A stretch of DNA of 64,000 nt from Blastomonas aquatica (GCF_014639875.1 NZ_BMGD01000002.1:62001-126000); one strand, 5' to 3'. Shown: positions 43,955 through 53,643, numbered from the stretch's first letter. Translations and numbers: made by a program. Notes: a model not told the origin generated them from the letters alone.

Positions 43955-45018
43955 GGGGGTAGCGGCGCACCCGCACCTAGTCCCGCCCAGCCCGAGCCTG
44001 TCGAAGGCCCCGCACCCAAGCCCGCCCAACACTCCCGTCATGCTGAACTCGTTTCAGCACCCATCGCGCGTCCGGGTGAGGATGGTGCGAGAGAAGAAAT
44101 GGCCGCTGAACCAATCCCTGCGTTAAGCGTCGCCGAAGGGGTACAGGGTGGCGGAAAGGGGGAGAGGGGCAGGAGGTCGGCGGTAAGGGCATCGAAAGAC
44201 CCAACCCGCCCAACTTCATCGTCACCCCCGCGAAGGCGGGGGGCCCGCTACCGCACGAACGTCGGTGCAAAAAGCGGGATTCCCGCCTACGCGGGAATGA
44301 CGGGAAGGCAGAGCACATCGTTTTCCGGCGAAAGCCGGAATCCAGGGCGGCTGCCGTGCCACCCAACCCCTGGACTCCGGCGTGCGCCGGAGAACGGCAA
44401 GCCATCGCTGGCCATAAATCTGTTGGATTTGCGCCTGCACCCCTCCCGCTCCTGGAAACGCGCAAAGGCGGCGGGCCGGGGACGGTCCGGTCGAGACCGG
44501 AAGCGTGCGGCGGACTGGCGGATGATTTGGGCAAAGCCTCATTCCGCCAAGGGCTGATGGTCCTTCCTGCGTGGTCTTGCGGTGGCATCTGCGCGGCGAG
44601 GAAGGAAATCCAAAGCGACCGCACGCTGACCGTCTGCCTGCTGGGTTCGGCTCTCCGATGGGCGTCCGAGCTCTCGCGAAAAGCCCGCCCACCAACCCCA
44701 ACCCGCCGCCCCCGGACGATCCCGGGAAAGCACATGCCTTGAGGCCGTACCGGGCAGATTTGGTACGGAGGCGGGGATTGTTTAACCTATTTGGTTGTAT
44801 CTTTCAAGCCAAGTATGCCGTTCGATATCAAATTTGTCCTGGAACCTATTTCTCCCGACGCGGGCGCACGTCGGCAAACACATTTTGCAACGCTAATGAA
44901 ACGCGAATTACGCCTGCTTGTGCAGCTTGCGAGGGGCTGGTTTCCCTCTGCCGGACGCGTTCCGCAACAGATTTGTCTTCGCTTACGCTATCATCGGTCA
45001 ATCCAAAGCTTGGCTTTA
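43955..45018. repeat. Intergenic block of mixed dispersed palindromes, then an AT-rich non-coding end
   Basis: About 1 kb without a credible gene. Distinct palindromes are packed together: TGCTGAA / TTCAGCA (44041-44059), a CCCCCGCG-type half copy at about 44224-44246, ATTCCCGC / GCGGGAAT (44279-44298), and TTCCGGC / GCCGGAA (44323-44340), each followed by typical flanks such as AATGACGG and GGAATCCAGG. From about 44750 GC content falls sharply and stays low through the next gene. Long open frames here on both strands are repeat- and GC-driven and I left them out. Confidence 0.7.
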
Positions 45019-46383
45019 TCATGCTTCAGTCTCCTCCGTGTACGCGTTTGAGACGGTTTGGTTAGCCGAACCATACCTACGGTGAAAATATCTTGGGTTT
45101 AAACGGGCTTCAAAAAAATGCTTGCGCTTCACCCACACGAACCCCTCGGCCCGAGTTATCATGGCAACGTCTATCGGACCACCCACCGACTCAGCATCCG
45201 CTGAGAATTTTCGTTTCAATGACGTTATATTGACCAAGCTCTCGCTAAGGGCAGCCAGCTCCTGTTTCGGCATCGAGCGAATGATGTCTGACAGTTGTTC
45301 TTTAGAGGATTTCAGATGTTGAGGAACGAGAGTGTCACGAAACTCGTCCATGATTGCGGCCGACGCGGCTCCAAGGGCACCCACGATCGTTCCAGTTGTG
45401 TCACCGTCAAGATCTTGAAGGCTTTCCTCCAACCGTTCAGCAAGAGAGTTCAACGATCCTTCAAAAAAATCTACACACAATTGTAGGAACTGATTGTCTA
45501 ATCCGTAAATGAACCTATCAACCATTTCCTTTTGTGCAAACGGTAAAACCGTAGAAATGGGATATAATGCTCGATCAACATCAAATTTCCTAGTTTGTTT
45601 GTATTTGAGTTTTCCCGCTACTACTCCGTAGATTTCATAGGAAACTAAAGAAGGAAAAATTTCATCTTCTCCAAATCCCGCAAAAACTAGTCCGGTCAAT
45701 CTTTCTGGAATGTATTCATGAATAAGACACAAGCTGCCTGCTCGCACGAGCAATTTAATAACCTCGTCTGGAAATACTGTTTCGTCAAAAACTATTTTTA
45801 TAGCGTCATTGATATGGGCATCGTGCGCCGCAATTACATGATCTTCGCTTATGTCTACGCACCAGTCGTGCCCTGTGCTAGATGAAAGCCTATCGATATG
45901 CGAACTAACTAATTTCAAGTCCGCGTCCAAGAAGACTTTCGCCAGTTTCTCAGGAGTAAAATCTTGAGCATCTTCTGGTAGTGATCGGAGCGCGTCGACT
46001 ATTCGGCCAAACTCGTCCGCTCTCTGCATCTTAATCTGTTCAAATAATGGTGTGACAGAGAATACAATATTTTCAGCTATCGTATTCTCTGGAGCGCTGA
46101 GATTTTCTAAGTGAGATAGAAAATCTTCGGAAAATTTAAAAACGGTAGATGATTTATTTTTGCATACGGTGTCACGATAGCGCTTCGCTATCACCTCGAT
46201 TGGTATGCCTTGAACCTCAGGATTATTATAAACCATGAGTCCAATTGGATCATGGTTTGTAATCTCAAAAATCTTATCGGCGGAATTGTATACTTTTTGA
46301 GCGCCACCAACGCCAATTGTGACGGCGCTATCAGCTGCAAGAGTAACCGCAAGCTTGTTTAAAACCGCAATCTCGGCAGTCAT
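45019..46383 (-). CDS. Predicted proteasome-like Ntn hydrolase of unknown function
   Basis: A 454-residue protein whose first 55 residues resemble proteasome beta/HslV subunits: MTAEIAVLNKLAVTLAADS, then KIFEI and PIGLMVYNN. If the initiator Met is removed, Thr becomes residue 1, Asp falls at position 17 exactly as in proteasomes, and a Lys in SADKIFEI lies at 36, near the proteasomal Lys33. The C-terminal 250 residues are helical and not recognised. Base composition is much richer in A and T than the neighbours, and codon use is atypical, suggesting transfer. It stands alone. Proteolytic activity is inference; a non-enzymatic relative is possible. Confidence 0.65.
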   Translation of the reverse strand: MTAEIAVLNKLAVTLAADSAVTIGVGGAQKVYNSADKIFEITNHDPIGLMVYNNPEVQGIPIEVIAKRYRDTVCKNKSSTVFKFSEDFLSHLENLSAPENTIAENIVFSVTPLFEQIKMQRADEFGRIVDALRSLPEDAQDFTPEKLAKVFLDADLKLVSSHIDRLSSSTGHDWCVDISEDHVIAAHDAHINDAIKIVFDETVFPDEVIKLLVRAGSLCLIHEYIPERLTGLVFAGFGEDEIFPSLVSYEIYGVVAGKLKYKQTRKFDVDRALYPISTVLPFAQKEMVDRFIYGLDNQFLQLCVDFFEGSLNSLAERLEESLQDLDGDTTGTIVGALGAASAAIMDEFRDTLVPQHLKSSKEQLSDIIRSMPKQELAALSESLVNITSLKRKFSADAESVGGPIDVAMITRAEGFVWVKRKHFFEARLNPRYFHRRYGSANQTVSNAYTEETEA

Positions 46384-46519
46384 TTCACCTCTCCTTATGA
46401 GGCCCGAATTCTGGGGTCGGCATCAAAATTCAGAATTAGGTTGTGAAAAAGGGTCTAATGACAAATCTCGTATCCGTAACATGAAAATGCTGCCGTAATG
46501 GACCAATTTGCAGGGCCCC

Positions 46520-47611
46520 TCAAATCAATTCATCCTCATCCAACAGCCTATCGTTCAACAACCCATCGGTAATCTGATCCACCCGTTGCTCGACATCGCC
46601 AAAGCGCATCACCTCGGCGATGTGGACCAGTGCATCGCCCTGGTTGACCACGGGGAGCACCGCGTGGCCGATGATCATGCCGTCGATCGGCGCGCGGATG
46701 TCTTCCGGGTCGTCGCCGAAGATTCCCGCGACGCGGCCGATGATGTCGCCCTTGTGCACCGCGTCGCCCGATTTCTGCTGGAGCACGCATAACCCGCCGC
46801 GCGGGGCGCGGACCCAGATCGAGCGGCGGGAGCGGGCAGGGATGGTGACCTGGGTCGCCTCGGGGTGCGGCTGGATCATGCCCAGATGCGCCATGACGTT
46901 GAGCACGCCGTTGACGCCGCAGCGCACCGAGAGCTCGTCGAAGCGCAGCGCCTCGCCCGCTTCGAGCAGCAGCATGTCGACGCCTTCGCCGCGCGCGATA
47001 TCGCGCAACGAGCCGGGGCGCAGCGGGCTTTCGATCACCGCATGCGCGCCGAACAGCATCGCCAGCTCGCGCAAGGGGGCATTGTCGGGCGCGATGCGGA
47101 TCTGCGGCAGGTTGTAGCGGTGCACGGCAGCGGAGTGGATATCGATGCCCAGCGAACAGTGGCAGATCACCTCCTTGAGGAAGGTGTTGGCGAGCTGCGC
47201 TGCGAGCGATCCCTTGGCGCTGCCGGGGAAGGAGCGGTTGAGATCGCGCCGGTCGGGCAAATAGCGGCTGTGCGCCTGAAAGCCGAAGATGTTGACCGCC
47301 GGCAGGAACAGCACCGTGCCCGCCATGGTCTGTGCGTCGAGCTTTGGCAGCAATCGCTGGATCACCGCGGTTCCGGTGATCTCGTCGCCATGGATCGCAG
47401 CCGAGACGAAGATGCACGGGCCGGGGCGCTGGCCATGCAGCACGCGGACATACAGGCTGGCGGGTAGCCCGGTGGCGGTGTTGCTGACCGGAAGCGCGAT
47501 CGTTTCGCAGCCGCCGGGTTCGACCACCATATCCGCGATGGCGAAGGGCGTGGCTTTGCCTGGGATGGGGGTGGGGGCGGCGGGTTCTGCGGTGCTTTGG
47601 CTGTCGGTCAA
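46520..47611 (-). CDS. Succinylglutamate desuccinylase/aspartoacylase-family (M14-like) protein
   Basis: A 363-residue zinc-hydrolase-like protein. Family residues are His74 and Glu77 in AAIHGDE, DRRDLNRSFPG for substrate binding, and His159 in GIDIHS. The C-terminal half (GGLCVLQQKSGDAVHKGDIIGRV) forms the usual biotinyl-like beta domain. Members remove an acyl group from an amino acid or amine; substrate unknown. The open frame runs on to an ATG at 47788, but that part overlaps the strong promoter of rpsM and is not conserved-looking. I prefer the TTG at 47611, which has GGGGGGCC upstream; this start is uncertain. Confidence 0.85.
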   Translation of the reverse strand: MTDSQSTAEPAAPTPIPGKATPFAIADMVVEPGGCETIALPVSNTATGLPASLYVRVLHGQRPGPCIFVSAAIHGDEITGTAVIQRLLPKLDAQTMAGTVLFLPAVNIFGFQAHSRYLPDRRDLNRSFPGSAKGSLAAQLANTFLKEVICHCSLGIDIHSAAVHRYNLPQIRIAPDNAPLRELAMLFGAHAVIESPLRPGSLRDIARGEGVDMLLLEAGEALRFDELSVRCGVNGVLNVMAHLGMIQPHPEATQVTIPARSRRSIWVRAPRGGLCVLQQKSGDAVHKGDIIGRVAGIFGDDPEDIRAPIDGMIIGHAVLPVVNQGDALVHIAEVMRFGDVEQRVDQITDGLLNDRLLDEDELI

Positions 47612-47743
47612 TCTGGCCCCCCGGCTGGCCCTGATGGAATGCGTCCGGCTTGCGCGCGGGGCCAGCGGGGAGTATGGCGCGCAGGCATCGACCGGCGCAA
47701 TACCATTTGTCGTGCGCCCGATCGCTTTTGTCTTGTCGCGTGC

Positions 47744-47772
47744 TTGACAGCATCGGCGACTCCGCTTATGCG
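47744..47772 (+). promoter_or_regulatory. Sigma-70-type promoter of the rpsM operon
   Basis: A consensus -35 TTGACA at 47744-47749 and a -10-like TTATGC at 47766-47771 are 16 bp apart, about 140 bp upstream of the rpsM GTG. It implies that rpsM-rpsK-rpoA-rplQ is transcribed on its own rather than from an upstream secY-adk segment. Confidence 0.6.
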
Positions 47773-47914
47773 CGGCATTCATTTTCATTAAGCGGCTTCA
47801 AAACAGGCGACGCATCTAAAAATGCGTGTGTCCTGTGTTTTGCGCTTTTTGGCCGTGAAGCTATGAGATGGGGTTAGCGACAGTCCGCGCCCTGTGGAGC
47901 AGGAGAAGTATTAA

Positions 47915-48283
47915 GTGGCACGTATCGCCGGGGTCAATATCCCTACCAACAAGCGCGTAATCATTGCGCTGACCTACATTCATGGAATCGGGCGCACCAA
48001 GGCGCTTGAAATCGCCGACAAGCTGGGCATCGACCACGCTCGCCGCGTTCAGGACCTGAGCGACGCCGAAGTGCTGCAGATCCGCGAAAGCATTGACGCT
48101 GACCACACCGTGGAAGGCGATCTTCGTCGCCAGACCGCGATGAACATCAAGCGTCTGATGGATCTGGCCTGCTATCGCGGCCTGCGTCACCGCAAGGGCC
48201 TTCCGGTCCGCGGCCAGCGCACGCACACCAACGCCCGCACCCGCAAGGGCAAGGCCAAGGCGATCGCCGGCAAGAAGAAGTAA
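47915..48283 (+). CDS. rpsM: 30S ribosomal protein S13
   Basis: A 122-residue protein with all S13 landmarks: [26 protein letters not shown]-type start (shown here for residues 1-26 in pattern only), [14 protein letters not shown] and the basic tail [16 protein letters not shown]. It binds the head of the 30S subunit and contacts tRNA. The start is GTG, with AGGAGAAG seven bases upstream. First gene of the alpha-operon segment. Confidence 0.98.
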   Translation: MARIAGVNIPTNKRVIIALTYIHGIGRTKALEIADKLGIDHARRVQDLSDAEVLQIRESIDADHTVEGDLRRQTAMNIKRLMDLACYRGLRHRKGLPVRGQRTHTNARTRKGKAKAIAGKKK

Positions 48284-48380
48284 GGACGTCGGGGCGCACC
48301 AGCTGCGTCCCGCCCTTGTTTCATTCTTCCAAGCACCCTCCCTGTTTCGTGCAGGGCATTATTTTCCAGGATAACACATT

Positions 48381-48770
48381 ATGGCACGCGAACCGCAAAG
48401 GCTCAAAAAGCGCGAGCGCAAGAACATCTCGGCCGGCATTGCCCACGTCAACGCCAGCTTCAACAACACCATGATCACCATCACCGATGCTCAGGGCAAC
48501 ACGATCAGCTGGTCGTCTGCCAGCACGATGGGCTTCAAGGGCAGCCGCAAGTCGACCCCGTATGCCGCACAGGTCTGTGCCGAAGACGCGGGCCGCAAGG
48601 CAGCCGAACATGGCGTCCGTACGCTCGAAGTCGAAGTCAAGGGCCCGGGTTCGGGTCGTGAATCGGCACTGCGGGCCTTGCAGGCTGTTGGCTTCACCAT
48701 CACATCTATCCGCGATGTGACGCCGATCCCCCATAACGGGGTTCGTCCGTCCAAGCGGCGCCGCGTCTGA
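48381..48770 (+). CDS. rpsK: 30S ribosomal protein S11
   Basis: A 129-residue S11 protein: [35 protein letters not shown] and the C-terminal [16 protein letters not shown] are all typical. It lies in the 30S platform near the 3' end of 16S rRNA. It follows rpsM by 97 bp and precedes rpoA by 110 bp, a conserved order. Confidence 0.98.
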   Translation: MAREPQRLKKRERKNISAGIAHVNASFNNTMITITDAQGNTISWSSASTMGFKGSRKSTPYAAQVCAEDAGRKAAEHGVRTLEVEVKGPGSGRESALRALQAVGFTITSIRDVTPIPHNGVRPSKRRRV

Positions 48771-48880
48771 CACCCAGGCTGTCAATGGGGGTGGCGGACG
48801 CGTCATCTCATGAAATTTCCGGCCAGGGCTCCCAAGCGCATCCTATAGCGCCGCCCTCGCCCAACACTCAGGGGAAGTCC

Positions 48881-49933
48881 ATGACTGTCAACATCAAGAA
48901 CTGGCAGGAACTGAAGAAGCCGAACGGTCTTGAAATCAAGACCGGCGGTGATCCCAAGCGCAAGGCTACCTTTGTCGCAGAGCCGCTCGAGCGGGGCTTT
49001 GGCCTGACGCTCGGCAACGCCCTGCGCCGGGTGCTGCTGTCGTCACTCCAAGGCGCGGCCATCACCTCGATCAAGATCGAAAACGCGCTGCACGAGTTTT
49101 CCTCGCTCGCTGGCGTGCGCGAAGACGTGACCGATATCGTCCTCAACATCAAACAGATCGCGCTGAAGATGGAAGGCGAAGGCCCCAAGCGGCTTCAGCT
49201 CTCCGCAACCGGCCCTGCGCAGGTGAAGGCGGGCGACATCGCCGTGTCTGGCGATATCGAGGTGATGAACAAGGATCTGGTGATCTGCCATCTTGATGAA
49301 GGCGCCACGCTGAACATCGAACTGACCTGCGACACCGGCAAGGGCTATGTCCCTGCGGTTGCCAACCGTCCGATCGATGCGCCGATCGGCCTGATCCCGG
49401 TCGACTCGCTGTTCTCGCCGATCCGTCAGGTGTCGTACAAGGTGGAAAACACCCGCGTCGGCCAGGAACTGGATTACGACCGGCTTTCGCTGACCATGGA
49501 AACCGACGGTACCGTCGCTCCCGAAGACGCGCTGGCTTATGCCGCCCGCATCCTTCAGGACCAGCTGCAGCTGTTCGTCCACTTCGAAGACAGCATGACC
49601 CAGGCGAGCTCGGGCTCGGTCAGCCAGGCTGCTCCCGAAGAAGGCGATGCCAACCAGATCAACCGTTACCTCCTCAAGAAGGTCGACGAGCTGGAACTGT
49701 CGGTGCGTTCGGCCAACTGCCTCAAGAACGACAACATCATCTATATCGGCGATCTGGTCCAGAAGACCGAAGCCGAGATGCTGCGGACCCCGAACTTCGG
49801 CCGCAAGTCCTTGAACGAGATCAAGGAAGTGCTCTCGAGCATGGGTCTTCGCCTCGGCATGGACATCCCCGGATGGCCGCCTGAGAACATCGAAGAAATG
49901 GCCAAGAAGCTCGAGCAGGAACTGCTGGGTTAA
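48881..49933 (+). CDS. rpoA: DNA-directed RNA polymerase subunit alpha
   Basis: A 350-residue alpha subunit. The ATG at 48881 with AGGGGAAG upstream was chosen; a 32-codon extension upstream is not conserved. The N-terminal assembly domain ([23 protein letters not shown]) and the C-terminal DNA- and activator-binding domain ([19 protein letters not shown] ... [13 protein letters not shown]) are joined by a flexible linker (about residues 240-260). Core transcription machinery. Confidence 0.98.
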   Translation: MTVNIKNWQELKKPNGLEIKTGGDPKRKATFVAEPLERGFGLTLGNALRRVLLSSLQGAAITSIKIENALHEFSSLAGVREDVTDIVLNIKQIALKMEGEGPKRLQLSATGPAQVKAGDIAVSGDIEVMNKDLVICHLDEGATLNIELTCDTGKGYVPAVANRPIDAPIGLIPVDSLFSPIRQVSYKVENTRVGQELDYDRLSLTMETDGTVAPEDALAYAARILQDQLQLFVHFEDSMTQASSGSVSQAAPEEGDANQINRYLLKKVDELELSVRSANCLKNDNIIYIGDLVQKTEAEMLRTPNFGRKSLNEIKEVLSSMGLRLGMDIPGWPPENIEEMAKKLEQELLG

Positions 49934-49941
49934 AATTCAAT

Positions 49942-49965
49942 CCTCCCCCAGCTTGCTGGGGGAGG
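49942..49965. repeat. Palindromic repeat between rpoA and rplQ
   Basis: A perfect 11-bp inverted repeat, CCTCCCCCAGC (49942-49952) with GCTGGGGGAGG (49955-49965), with a two-base loop. It is part of a 130-bp compound repeat that also holds GGTGGAGGGGC and its reverse-complement relatives. Confidence 0.75.
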
Positions 49966-50049
49966 GGGACCATCCGCAGGATGGTGGAGGGGCAGGGCGC
50001 TATCGTTGGCGCAGAACCCCTCCACCACTGACCTGCGGTCAGCGGTCCC

Positions 50050-50079
50050 CCTCCCCGAGACAAGCTCGGGGAGGATTTA
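50050..50079. repeat. Palindromic repeat between rpoA and rplQ, second copy type
   Basis: CCTCCCCGAG (50050-50059) pairs with CTCGGGGAGG (50065-50074), followed by ATTTA. The right part is the same sequence as in the selO/DUF445 terminator at 40410-40429, showing a dispersed element. Confidence 0.75.
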
Positions 50080-50162
50080 TAAGATCGGCATTGGCGGTGG
50101 CCGTTAACACTGCCTGGACCGGGGTACCTCGAACGGCCCCCTTACGAACGGAGTACTGAAAA

Positions 50163-50582
50163 ATGCGTCACGGAATTGGCAAGCGCAAGCTGCAGCGGAC
50201 CAGCTCGCACCGTATTGCGATGCTGCGCAACATGGCAGCCTCGCTGATCAAGCACGAGCAGATCACCACCACGCTTCCAAAGGCGCGCGAACTGCGTCCC
50301 TATGTCGAAAAGCTGATCACGCTGGCCAAGCGCGGCGGTCTTTCGAACCGTCGTCTGGCAATGGCGCGGTTGATGGACGAAACCCAGCTCGCCAAGCTGT
50401 TCGACACGCTGGCCCCTCGTTATGCCGATCGTGAAGGCGGTTATACCCGCGTTCTCAAGGCCGGCTTCCGCGCTTCGGACGCTGCCCCGATGGGCATCAT
50501 CGAGCTGGTCGATCGCGACTTCAGCGCCAAGGGCCAGGATTCAGGCCCGGTGATCAGCGACGAAGACGACTACGAAGGCTGA
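50163..50582 (+). CDS. rplQ: 50S ribosomal protein L17
   Basis: A 139-residue L17 protein: [20 protein letters not shown], then [29 protein letters not shown]-type core (residues 27-55), and [24 protein letters not shown]. The acidic tail after residue 120 ([10 protein letters not shown]) is common in sphingomonads. Last gene of the ribosomal segment; separated from rpoA by a 229-bp repeat-bearing gap. Confidence 0.97.
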   Translation: MRHGIGKRKLQRTSSHRIAMLRNMAASLIKHEQITTTLPKARELRPYVEKLITLAKRGGLSNRRLAMARLMDETQLAKLFDTLAPRYADREGGYTRVLKAGFRASDAAPMGIIELVDRDFSAKGQDSGPVISDEDDYEG

Positions 50583-50617
50583 TCTCGCCAGGTACGCCCC
50601 GCGCTGCCCCGAAATTC

Positions 50618-50658
50618 ATCGCCACCCCCGCACCACGCGGGGGTGGCGATTTTCGTTT
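50618..50658 (+). terminator. Intrinsic terminator of the rpsM-rplQ operon
   Basis: A perfect 14-bp stem, ATCGCCACCCCCGC (50618-50631) with GCGGGGGTGGCGAT (50637-50650), a five-base loop and a TTTCGTTT tail. It lies 36 bp after the rplQ stop. Confidence 0.85.
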
Positions 50659-50853
50659 GGGGTGAAGGGATAGCCGCTGTGTGGGCTTTTCTGCCCCAAA
50701 TCCTGCGACAAGAACGCCCGCTTGGCTGTGCTGGTGAGGCAGCCGCCGACCATTCAACGCCGGTCACGCCAACGCCGCGTAGCGGCGGATACGTGTCGTG
50801 TCCGCGCAGTGCCTACAGTGCGCCCCGTTGACACTCGACCAAAACTTTGTATC

Positions 50854-50864
50854 TGGTCTTACCA
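50854..50864. promoter_or_regulatory. GntR-type operator candidate upstream of the GH2 gene
   Basis: TGGT-CTT-ACCA, an inverted repeat just after the probable -10 region and 20 bp before the start codon. Its reverse complement, TGGTAAGACCA, matches ten of eleven bases of the site at 59511-59521 in front of the GntR gene. A repressor bound here would block transcription. Confidence 0.55.
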
Positions 50865-50883
50865 ATAATAAAGGAGCAGGGAC

Positions 50884-53595
50884 ATGAACGGCGCGGGTAC
50901 CAGGTTGACGGGTTCACTTATTCTTGGCCTCGCCGGTGCGGTTGCGGCCTGTACTGTCCCGGCTGCGGCCAGCGCCCCTGCGGCTGCGGCGTCGGCACAG
51001 CAGGCGATCGGCTCCCAGGTGGCGCGGCAGGTCATCCCCATCACCTCGGGCTGGCGTTTCCGGTTTGGTGGCGATCCGGCGGGGGTCACCGCCACAGATT
51101 ATGACGACAGCGGCTGGGACACGGTCGATCTGCCGCACACCTGGAACCGGATGGGCGAATACGCACAAAGTCGCTCGGCGAGCACCAATGTCGATCAGGG
51201 CGAAGGCTGGTACCGGCTGCATATGACCGGACCGGTGCTGGGCAAGAGCCGCAGCGCGGTGCTCGAGTTCGATGGCGTCGGCAGCATCGCCGATGTCTGG
51301 GTCAACGGCGCGCATGTCGGCACCCACAAGGGCGCATTCTCGCGCTTCCGCTTCGATGTGACCGATCATCTCAAGCCCGGGCAGGACAATGTCATCGTCG
51401 TCAAGGCGGACAACAGCAAGCCTGCGCCCGGAAGCACGACCGAGCATGTCATCCCGCTGGGCGGCGACTTTTTCGTCCATGGCGGCCTGTATCGCGGTGT
51501 CTCGCTGATCACCACCGACCGCGCCTCGATCGATCTGTTCGATCACGGTGGCCCCGGGGTCTACGTCTCGACCCCCAAGGTCACATCGCAAAGCGTTACG
51601 GTCGATGTGCTGACCCGGCTGCGCAACTCCGGCTCCGGATCGCGCGCGCTTCAACTGGTCACACAGATCATCGACGCAGAAGGCAAGGTGGTGGCCACCG
51701 ACACCAGCCCGGCGCGTCTGCGCAAGGGTGAGAGCGCGGAGGTTCGCCGCTCGCTGGCGCTGGCCAATCCGCGGCTGTGGAACGGGCGCGCGGACCCCTA
51801 TCTCTACACCGTCACGGTCGATCTGCGCGCGGGCGACCGGGTGATCGATTCAGTCAGCGTGCCCTTGGGCGTGCGGACCTTCGCGTTCGATGCCGACAAG
51901 GGGTTCATCCTCAATGGCAAGCCGACGCGGCTATATGGGGCATCGCGCCACCAGGATCGGCAGGGCAAGGGCTGGGCATTGACCGCCGAAGACCATGCCG
52001 AGGACATGGCGATCATGGCCGAGATGGGGGTCAACACCGTCCGTCACGCGCATTATCAGCATGCGCAGGAATGGTCGGATGAAGCCGACAAGGCGGGCAT
52101 GGTGGTCAAGGCGGAGCTGCCGTTTGTCCACCAGTCGGCGTTCGGCGGTGCACCTGTCGCGCCCGAGCTGGTTGCCAATGCGCGCCAGCAACTGGTCGAG
52201 CTTGTCCGCCAGAACTACAACCATCCCTCGATCATGATCTGGTCGGTCGGCAACGAGATTGACATCGGCGCGGCGATCGATTCACTGCGCCAGGGTGGCA
52301 AGGGGCCGGTTGCACAGTCGCGCGATATGCTGGTCGAACTCGATGCGCTGGCGCGTAGCGAAGACCCCAGCCGGCCCACCGCTTATGCCGATTGCTGCGA
52401 GGGTACGCCATCGCCGCTGTCGCGGCCCGGCGCGCAAACGCTCAACGATGTCAGCCAGATCATCGGGCTAAACCGCTATTTCGGATGGTATTACGGCGGT
52501 TTCGCCGACATCGAGGGCGCACTCGCCAAGCTTCGCGCCAAGTATCCCGATCGCCCGATCGCCCTGACCGAATATGGCGCAGGCGGCGCCTTGACCCAGC
52601 ACACCGACAATCCGCTGGGCGGGCGGGTCAACGAAAACGGCCGTCCACACCCCGAAGCCTATCAGGCATGGGTGCATGAAGAGACCTGGAAGGTCCTCAA
52701 GCAGCAGGATTACCTCGCCGGATCGTGGATCTGGAACATGTTCGATTTTGCATCGACCAGCCGCGAAGAGGGCGAGGCCTTCGATCTTAACGACAAGGGG
52801 CTGGTCAGCTATGACCGCAAGACCCGCAAGGACGCATTCTATTTCTACAAGGCGAACTGGTCGGACGAACCGGTGCTGCACCTCACCGGCAGGCGCTATG
52901 TCGACCGCCCCTATGCGGTGGTCGATGTCCGTGCCTACAGCAACGCGCCCAGCGCCAGCCTGACGGTCAATGGACGCGATGTCGGCAGCGCGCCGTGCCC
53001 GGACCGGATCTGCGTATGGCCAGGCGTGGTTCTGGCTGCAGGCGAGAACGCGGTATCGGCGAGAGCCACCGTCGGCGGCAAGCAGGTTGAAGACAGCCTG
53101 CGCTGGATCGCGCCCGATGCCAGCAAGGGGATTCATGTCCGCACCGGTAGCCTCACCGGCCTGACCACTTCAGATGGCCTGCGCTTTGGCTCGGATACGT
53201 TCTTCACCGGTGGAAACGTCCCGCCGATGCGGATGACCGGTCGCGGCAAGGCGGCCGACAGCAATGTCACGCAAAGCCCCGATCCCGAGCTCTATGCGTC
53301 GTACCGCCAGGGCAGTTTCGATTATGCGCTGCCATTGCCCAATGGGCGGTATGACGTGGTGCTGCATATGTTCGAACCCGACGCTGCGCAGGCCGCAACA
53401 CGGACATTCCATGTGAGTGCCAATGGTCGCCGCGTGCTGACCAATTTCAACCCCGCCAGTGCCGCTGGCGGCCCGCTGCGCGCAGTGACTCGGACATTCC
53501 CGGTCCAGATCACAGACGGAAAGCTGGCCCTGCAATTCACTGCAGCAGGCGGGGATGCGCTGGTTTCCGCGATTTCGGTCATCCCCCAACGCTGA
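50884..53595 (+). CDS. GH2-family glycoside hydrolase, probable beta-glucuronidase or beta-galactosidase
   Basis: A 903-residue exported protein with a lipobox-like VAAC (Cys23), so it is probably a periplasmic lipoprotein. Domain order: GH2 sugar-binding (about 50-215), immunoglobulin-like (220-330), TIM barrel (335-660), a DUF4982-type domain (from about 665) and a C-terminal malectin-like domain (about 745-903). Catalytic acid Glu458 lies in GNEID and nucleophile Glu563 in LTEYG. Asn636-x-Lys638 (LNDKGL) sits where beta-glucuronidases carry their carboxylate-binding N-x-K. Many GH2 'galactosidases' share this motif, so the assignment rests mainly on the glucuronate genes that follow. Confidence 0.88.
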   Translation: MNGAGTRLTGSLILGLAGAVAACTVPAAASAPAAAASAQQAIGSQVARQVIPITSGWRFRFGGDPAGVTATDYDDSGWDTVDLPHTWNRMGEYAQSRSASTNVDQGEGWYRLHMTGPVLGKSRSAVLEFDGVGSIADVWVNGAHVGTHKGAFSRFRFDVTDHLKPGQDNVIVVKADNSKPAPGSTTEHVIPLGGDFFVHGGLYRGVSLITTDRASIDLFDHGGPGVYVSTPKVTSQSVTVDVLTRLRNSGSGSRALQLVTQIIDAEGKVVATDTSPARLRKGESAEVRRSLALANPRLWNGRADPYLYTVTVDLRAGDRVIDSVSVPLGVRTFAFDADKGFILNGKPTRLYGASRHQDRQGKGWALTAEDHAEDMAIMAEMGVNTVRHAHYQHAQEWSDEADKAGMVVKAELPFVHQSAFGGAPVAPELVANARQQLVELVRQNYNHPSIMIWSVGNEIDIGAAIDSLRQGGKGPVAQSRDMLVELDALARSEDPSRPTAYADCCEGTPSPLSRPGAQTLNDVSQIIGLNRYFGWYYGGFADIEGALAKLRAKYPDRPIALTEYGAGGALTQHTDNPLGGRVNENGRPHPEAYQAWVHEETWKVLKQQDYLAGSWIWNMFDFASTSREEGEAFDLNDKGLVSYDRKTRKDAFYFYKANWSDEPVLHLTGRRYVDRPYAVVDVRAYSNAPSASLTVNGRDVGSAPCPDRICVWPGVVLAAGENAVSARATVGGKQVEDSLRWIAPDASKGIHVRTGSLTGLTTSDGLRFGSDTFFTGGNVPPMRMTGRGKAADSNVTQSPDPELYASYRQGSFDYALPLPNGRYDVVLHMFEPDAAQAATRTFHVSANGRRVLTNFNPASAAGGPLRAVTRTFPVQITDGKLALQFTAAGGDALVSAISVIPQR

Positions 53596-53643
53596 TCGGC
53601 AGGGGCCATGCAAACGACATGGCCCCCTGTGACAGATTTGTGA

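Larger units (their letters stand above)
50583..50883. other. Intergenic region: ribosomal terminator and GH2 promoter
   Basis: A 301-bp region without a gene. The left part holds the rplQ terminator (50618-50658) and the right part the GH2 promoter: TTGACA at 50828-50833, a weak -10 near 50848-50855, the operator-like TGGTCTTACCA at 50854-50864 and the ribosome-binding site AAGGAG at 50871-50876. Confidence 0.6.

Noticed and set aside
43977-44735. Minus-strand frames of 252, 159 and 64 codons in the repeat block
   Set aside because: They consist of translated palindromic repeats and change frame with each repeat; no start signal.
47612-47788. N-terminal extension of the M14-family protein to the ATG at 47788
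   Set aside because: It would place coding sequence over the consensus rpsM promoter and is Arg/Cys-rich without signal peptide or family similarity.
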